From Casp-actino8 sp037147055 (GTDB taxonomy: Bacteria; Actinomycetota; Acidimicrobiia; Acidimicrobiales; Ilumatobacteraceae), in the NCBI GenBank assembly GCA_037147055.1, contig JBAWVW010000040.1, positions 1-15,947 on the forward strand: 15,947 bases of DNA. The letters run 5' to 3'. Position numbers and translations under genes: made by a program. Of the stretch, positions 14,373 through 15,947 are shown in pieces (the stretch's first letter is position 1; every line of letters starts with the position of its first letter). The notes under the pieces are model-generated. The model was not told the origin of the DNA. It searched no databases and saw only the letters and a program-made list of their open reading frames with translations.

Positions 14373-15412
14373 GGCGTGACAAGAATTTTCGCGTGTTCCT
14401 CGGGATTCCCAAGATCTTTAAATGCTTGTGGGACATCGTCAATACTGACGCGACCAGTAATCAAAGGTGAGAGATCAACCTTGCCTTCGGCGATGGCGTT
14501 CAGCGCACTGCCGAATTCAGCGGGGGAGTAGCCGAGGACAAACTGCAGTGAGAGTTCTTTACCGATACCCAGCATGGGGTGAATGCGGTCTTCTTGCATG
14601 CAGGCACCAACAATCAAAATGCGCGCATCCTTGGGAGCCATACGCATTGTTAGTTCGATCATTCCGGGAACGCCCACTGCCTCAAAAACTACTAATGGCT
14701 TTTGCCCATCAATTTTACGCCACGCCTCAATACCTGGGACCTCGCGCGGATCAACCACAATGTCGGCCCCCAAGTGCTCCGCCAATGCTCGGCGACGCGG
14801 TGAGAAATCGGCACCAATGATCGGACCGATACCACGCATCTTGAGTTCGGCAATGCAGGCCAAGCCGACTGGTCCAAGCCCGATGATTACAGCGGCATCA
14901 CCTTGAGCAATGCGACTCTTCTCCACTGCGTGAACGCCAACTGCTAAGGGCTCGGTGAGCGCTGCAAGTTCGGGTGATAATCCATTGGGCACTTTGATGC
15001 TCATCATTTCGTTGACAACGAGTCGCTGTGAATATCCACCCGGATATTTATTGCTGAAGCCCACACCGTGCACACCTTGTTCGTCAAAGGTGACAGGAAA
15101 ACTCACGATGATGTCGCCCTGTTTGAGATTGGAGACACCAGGACCCAGATCAAGAACTTCGCAACAGAATTCGTGACCCATGACGGTGTCAAGGTGTGGC
15201 TCAAACATGATGGGGCTGAGAGCGCTCGGTGGTTGATCTGCTGACATCTCAGCCGATAGTCGCCGACTTTCTTCGCCGTGCACGAGCATGTGCAAATCGC
15301 TTCCACAAATACCGCAGGCCAAAACTTTGGTGAGGACCTGGCCGGCACCCACGACGGGTTCGGCGATGTCGTCAACTCGCAGGGACCAATCTCGCATTAC
15401 GGCAGCACGCAT
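14369..15412 (-). CDS. Zinc-dependent medium-chain dehydrogenase
   Basis: NAD(P)-dependent alcohol/polyol dehydrogenase of the MDR superfamily; the substrate cannot be read from the sequence. It has 347 residues. The catalytic-zinc ligands appear to be C36 (CGICGSDLH), H80-E81 (MGHEF) and E154 (LTEPLAVG). The Rossmann motif is GLGPVG (178-183). The four-cysteine structural-zinc loop is missing. C36 and H80 are 44 residues apart, about twice the usual gap, because of an extra loop (about 45-75). I recall similar long-loop members in mycobacteria and proteobacteria, so this looks like a subfamily trait. Two ATGs (15412 and 15397) are possible; the first is preferred because a -10-like TAAAGT lies 6 nt upstream and there is no ribosome-binding site. 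It is coupled to the S9 peptidase downstream. Confidence 0.92.
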   Translation of the reverse strand: MRAAVMRDWSLRVDDIAEPVVGAGQVLTKVLACGICGSDLHMLVHGEESRRLSAEMSADQPPSALSPIMFEPHLDTVMGHEFCCEVLDLGPGVSNLKQGDIIVSFPVTFDEQGVHGVGFSNKYPGGYSQRLVVNEMMSIKVPNGLSPELAALTEPLAVGVHAVEKSRIAQGDAAVIIGLGPVGLACIAELKMRGIGPIIGADFSPRRRALAEHLGADIVVDPREVPGIEAWRKIDGQKPLVVFEAVGVPGMIELTMRMAPKDARILIVGACMQEDRIHPMLGIGKELSLQFVLGYSPAEFGSALNAIAEGKVDLSPLITGRVSIDDVPQAFKDLGNPEEHAKILVTP

Positions 15413-15418
15413 ACAGCA

Positions 15419-15450
15419 ACTTTAGGTCATCTGGGACACTTGTCCGTCAA
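15419..15450 (-). promoter_or_regulatory. Candidate dehydrogenase promoter with palindromic operator
   Basis: On the - strand, TTGACG (15450-15445) matches the -35 consensus at 5 of 6. TAAAGT (15424-15419) is a -10-like box 6 nt from the ATG. The 20-nt spacing is longer than ideal. Between them is a 12-bp palindrome, GGACACTTGTCC (15434-15445), with perfect 5-bp arms, touching the -35. This is where a repressor would bind. It implies the dehydrogenase-peptidase pair can be controlled separately from the nucleoside hydrolase. Confidence 0.4.
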
Positions 15451-15470
15451 CGTTCCTCGAGCAATAGGTT

Positions 15471-15947
15471 CTAGTGGCTGAAATATTTGATGGCCTCGGT
15501 CATGACATCAAATGCTTCTTGGGCATTGACGGTCATCAGCACATCACAATTGCCGTCTTTGACCTCGCGCAGGTCTCGTTCGTCAATCACCGTCATACCT
15601 CGAGTATGTGTACCCGTTAACTCAATCACGACATGTGCGTTCTTGCGAGTGAAGAGATGCGGGTGAGTCAGAACTAAAATTGCCAGCGGATCGTGAACTG
15701 CTCCACCATCCATACCGTGATGTCGACTCATATACATATTGGTGAAGAACTGCATCAAGTCACCGAGCACACTGGCGAGTTGGCCGGGCATTGCTTTGAC
15801 AACATCGATACGAGGTTGTGTAGCACGGAACTGATGAGTCACATGAAGGCCAGCCATGATCAACGGGCCGCCATATTTGTACACGATGTCGGCGGCTTCA
15901 GGGTCAACCCAGATATTGAACTCTGCTGACGTGGTGCGGTTGCCGAA
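15471..15947 (-). CDS. Nucleoside hydrolase, C-terminal part
   Basis: Inosine-uridine-preferring-type nucleoside hydrolase, splitting ribonucleosides into base and ribose. The gene runs off the right edge; 158 C-terminal residues are visible, about half of a usual 310-340. The frame is open to the last base. The visible start reads SAEFNIWVDPEAADIV, the ribose-binding block in which the Glu and Asn contact the sugar, and GGAVHDPLAIL carries the conserved His-Asp, whose Asp completes the calcium site. The N-terminal DxDxxxDD calcium motif lies outside. No truncation is seen at this end. It lies 58 nt upstream of the dehydrogenase on the same strand and may share transcription with it. Confidence 0.9.
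   Translation of the reverse strand, partial: FGNRTTSAEFNIWVDPEAADIVYKYGGPLIMAGLHVTHQFRATQPRIDVVKAMPGQLASVLGDLMQFFTNMYMSRHHGMDGGAVHDPLAILVLTHPHLFTRKNAHVVIELTGTHTRGMTVIDERDLREVKDGNCDVLMTVNAQEAFDVMTEAIKYFSH

Overview
The window reads as a core-chromosome segment of an actinobacterium (Actinomycetota). The run argS-lysA-hom-thrC-rho-rpmE-prfA-prmC on the + strand is the classic actinobacterial order (it matches the argS-to-hemK run of Mycobacterium as I remember it). Moderate base composition, GTG starts, a Thr/Ser/Pro-linked M23 lipoprotein of the 'HH.YPA.D' type, a long arginine-rich Rho insertion and an HNH-nuclease tail suggest the class Acidimicrobiia. That placement is inference from style and gene order, not from a marker-gene tree.

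Layout, left to right. (1) 1-82: the last 26 codons of an HNH-endonuclease-like protein. (2) 122-919: an M23 metallopeptidase lipoprotein whose signal peptide starts upstream of any usable in-frame start codon, followed by a repeat-built Met/Thr/Pro linker. (3) 964-6783: argS-lysA (4-nt overlap), then hom-thrC (8-nt gap), covering arginyl-tRNA synthesis, lysine and threonine. The homoserine kinase gene thrB, normally next to thrC, is absent here. (4) 6978-9180: rho and rpmE, each preceded by a candidate promoter and leader. (5) 9231-10223: a 330-residue protein I cannot assign, placed between rpmE and prfA. (6) 10256-12220: prfA and prmC, the release factor and the methylase that modifies its GGQ motif. 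(7) On the - strand, converging on prmC: a partial nucleoside hydrolase (running off the right edge), a zinc-type medium-chain dehydrogenase, and a cytosolic DPP IV-type serine peptidase that overlaps the dehydrogenase by 4 nt.

The + strand genes form a growth-linked group: amino-acid supply from aspartate (lysA, hom, thrC), tRNA charging (argS), transcription termination (rho), a ribosomal protein (rpmE) and translation termination (prfA, prmC). The - strand group looks catabolic (nucleoside, alcohol/polyol and dipeptide handling), but no substrate links its members. Several + strand starts (hom, prfA) sit 8-9 nt after a TAGCCT -10-like box and lack a good Shine-Dalgarno, which suggests leaderless transcripts.

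No tRNA, rRNA, CRISPR, insertion sequence or prophage signal was seen. No gene-free stretch exceeds 300 bases; the longest is the 194-nt rho leader. The least explained items are the unassigned protein between rpmE and prfA, the broken-looking start of the M23 lipoprotein, and the missing thrB.
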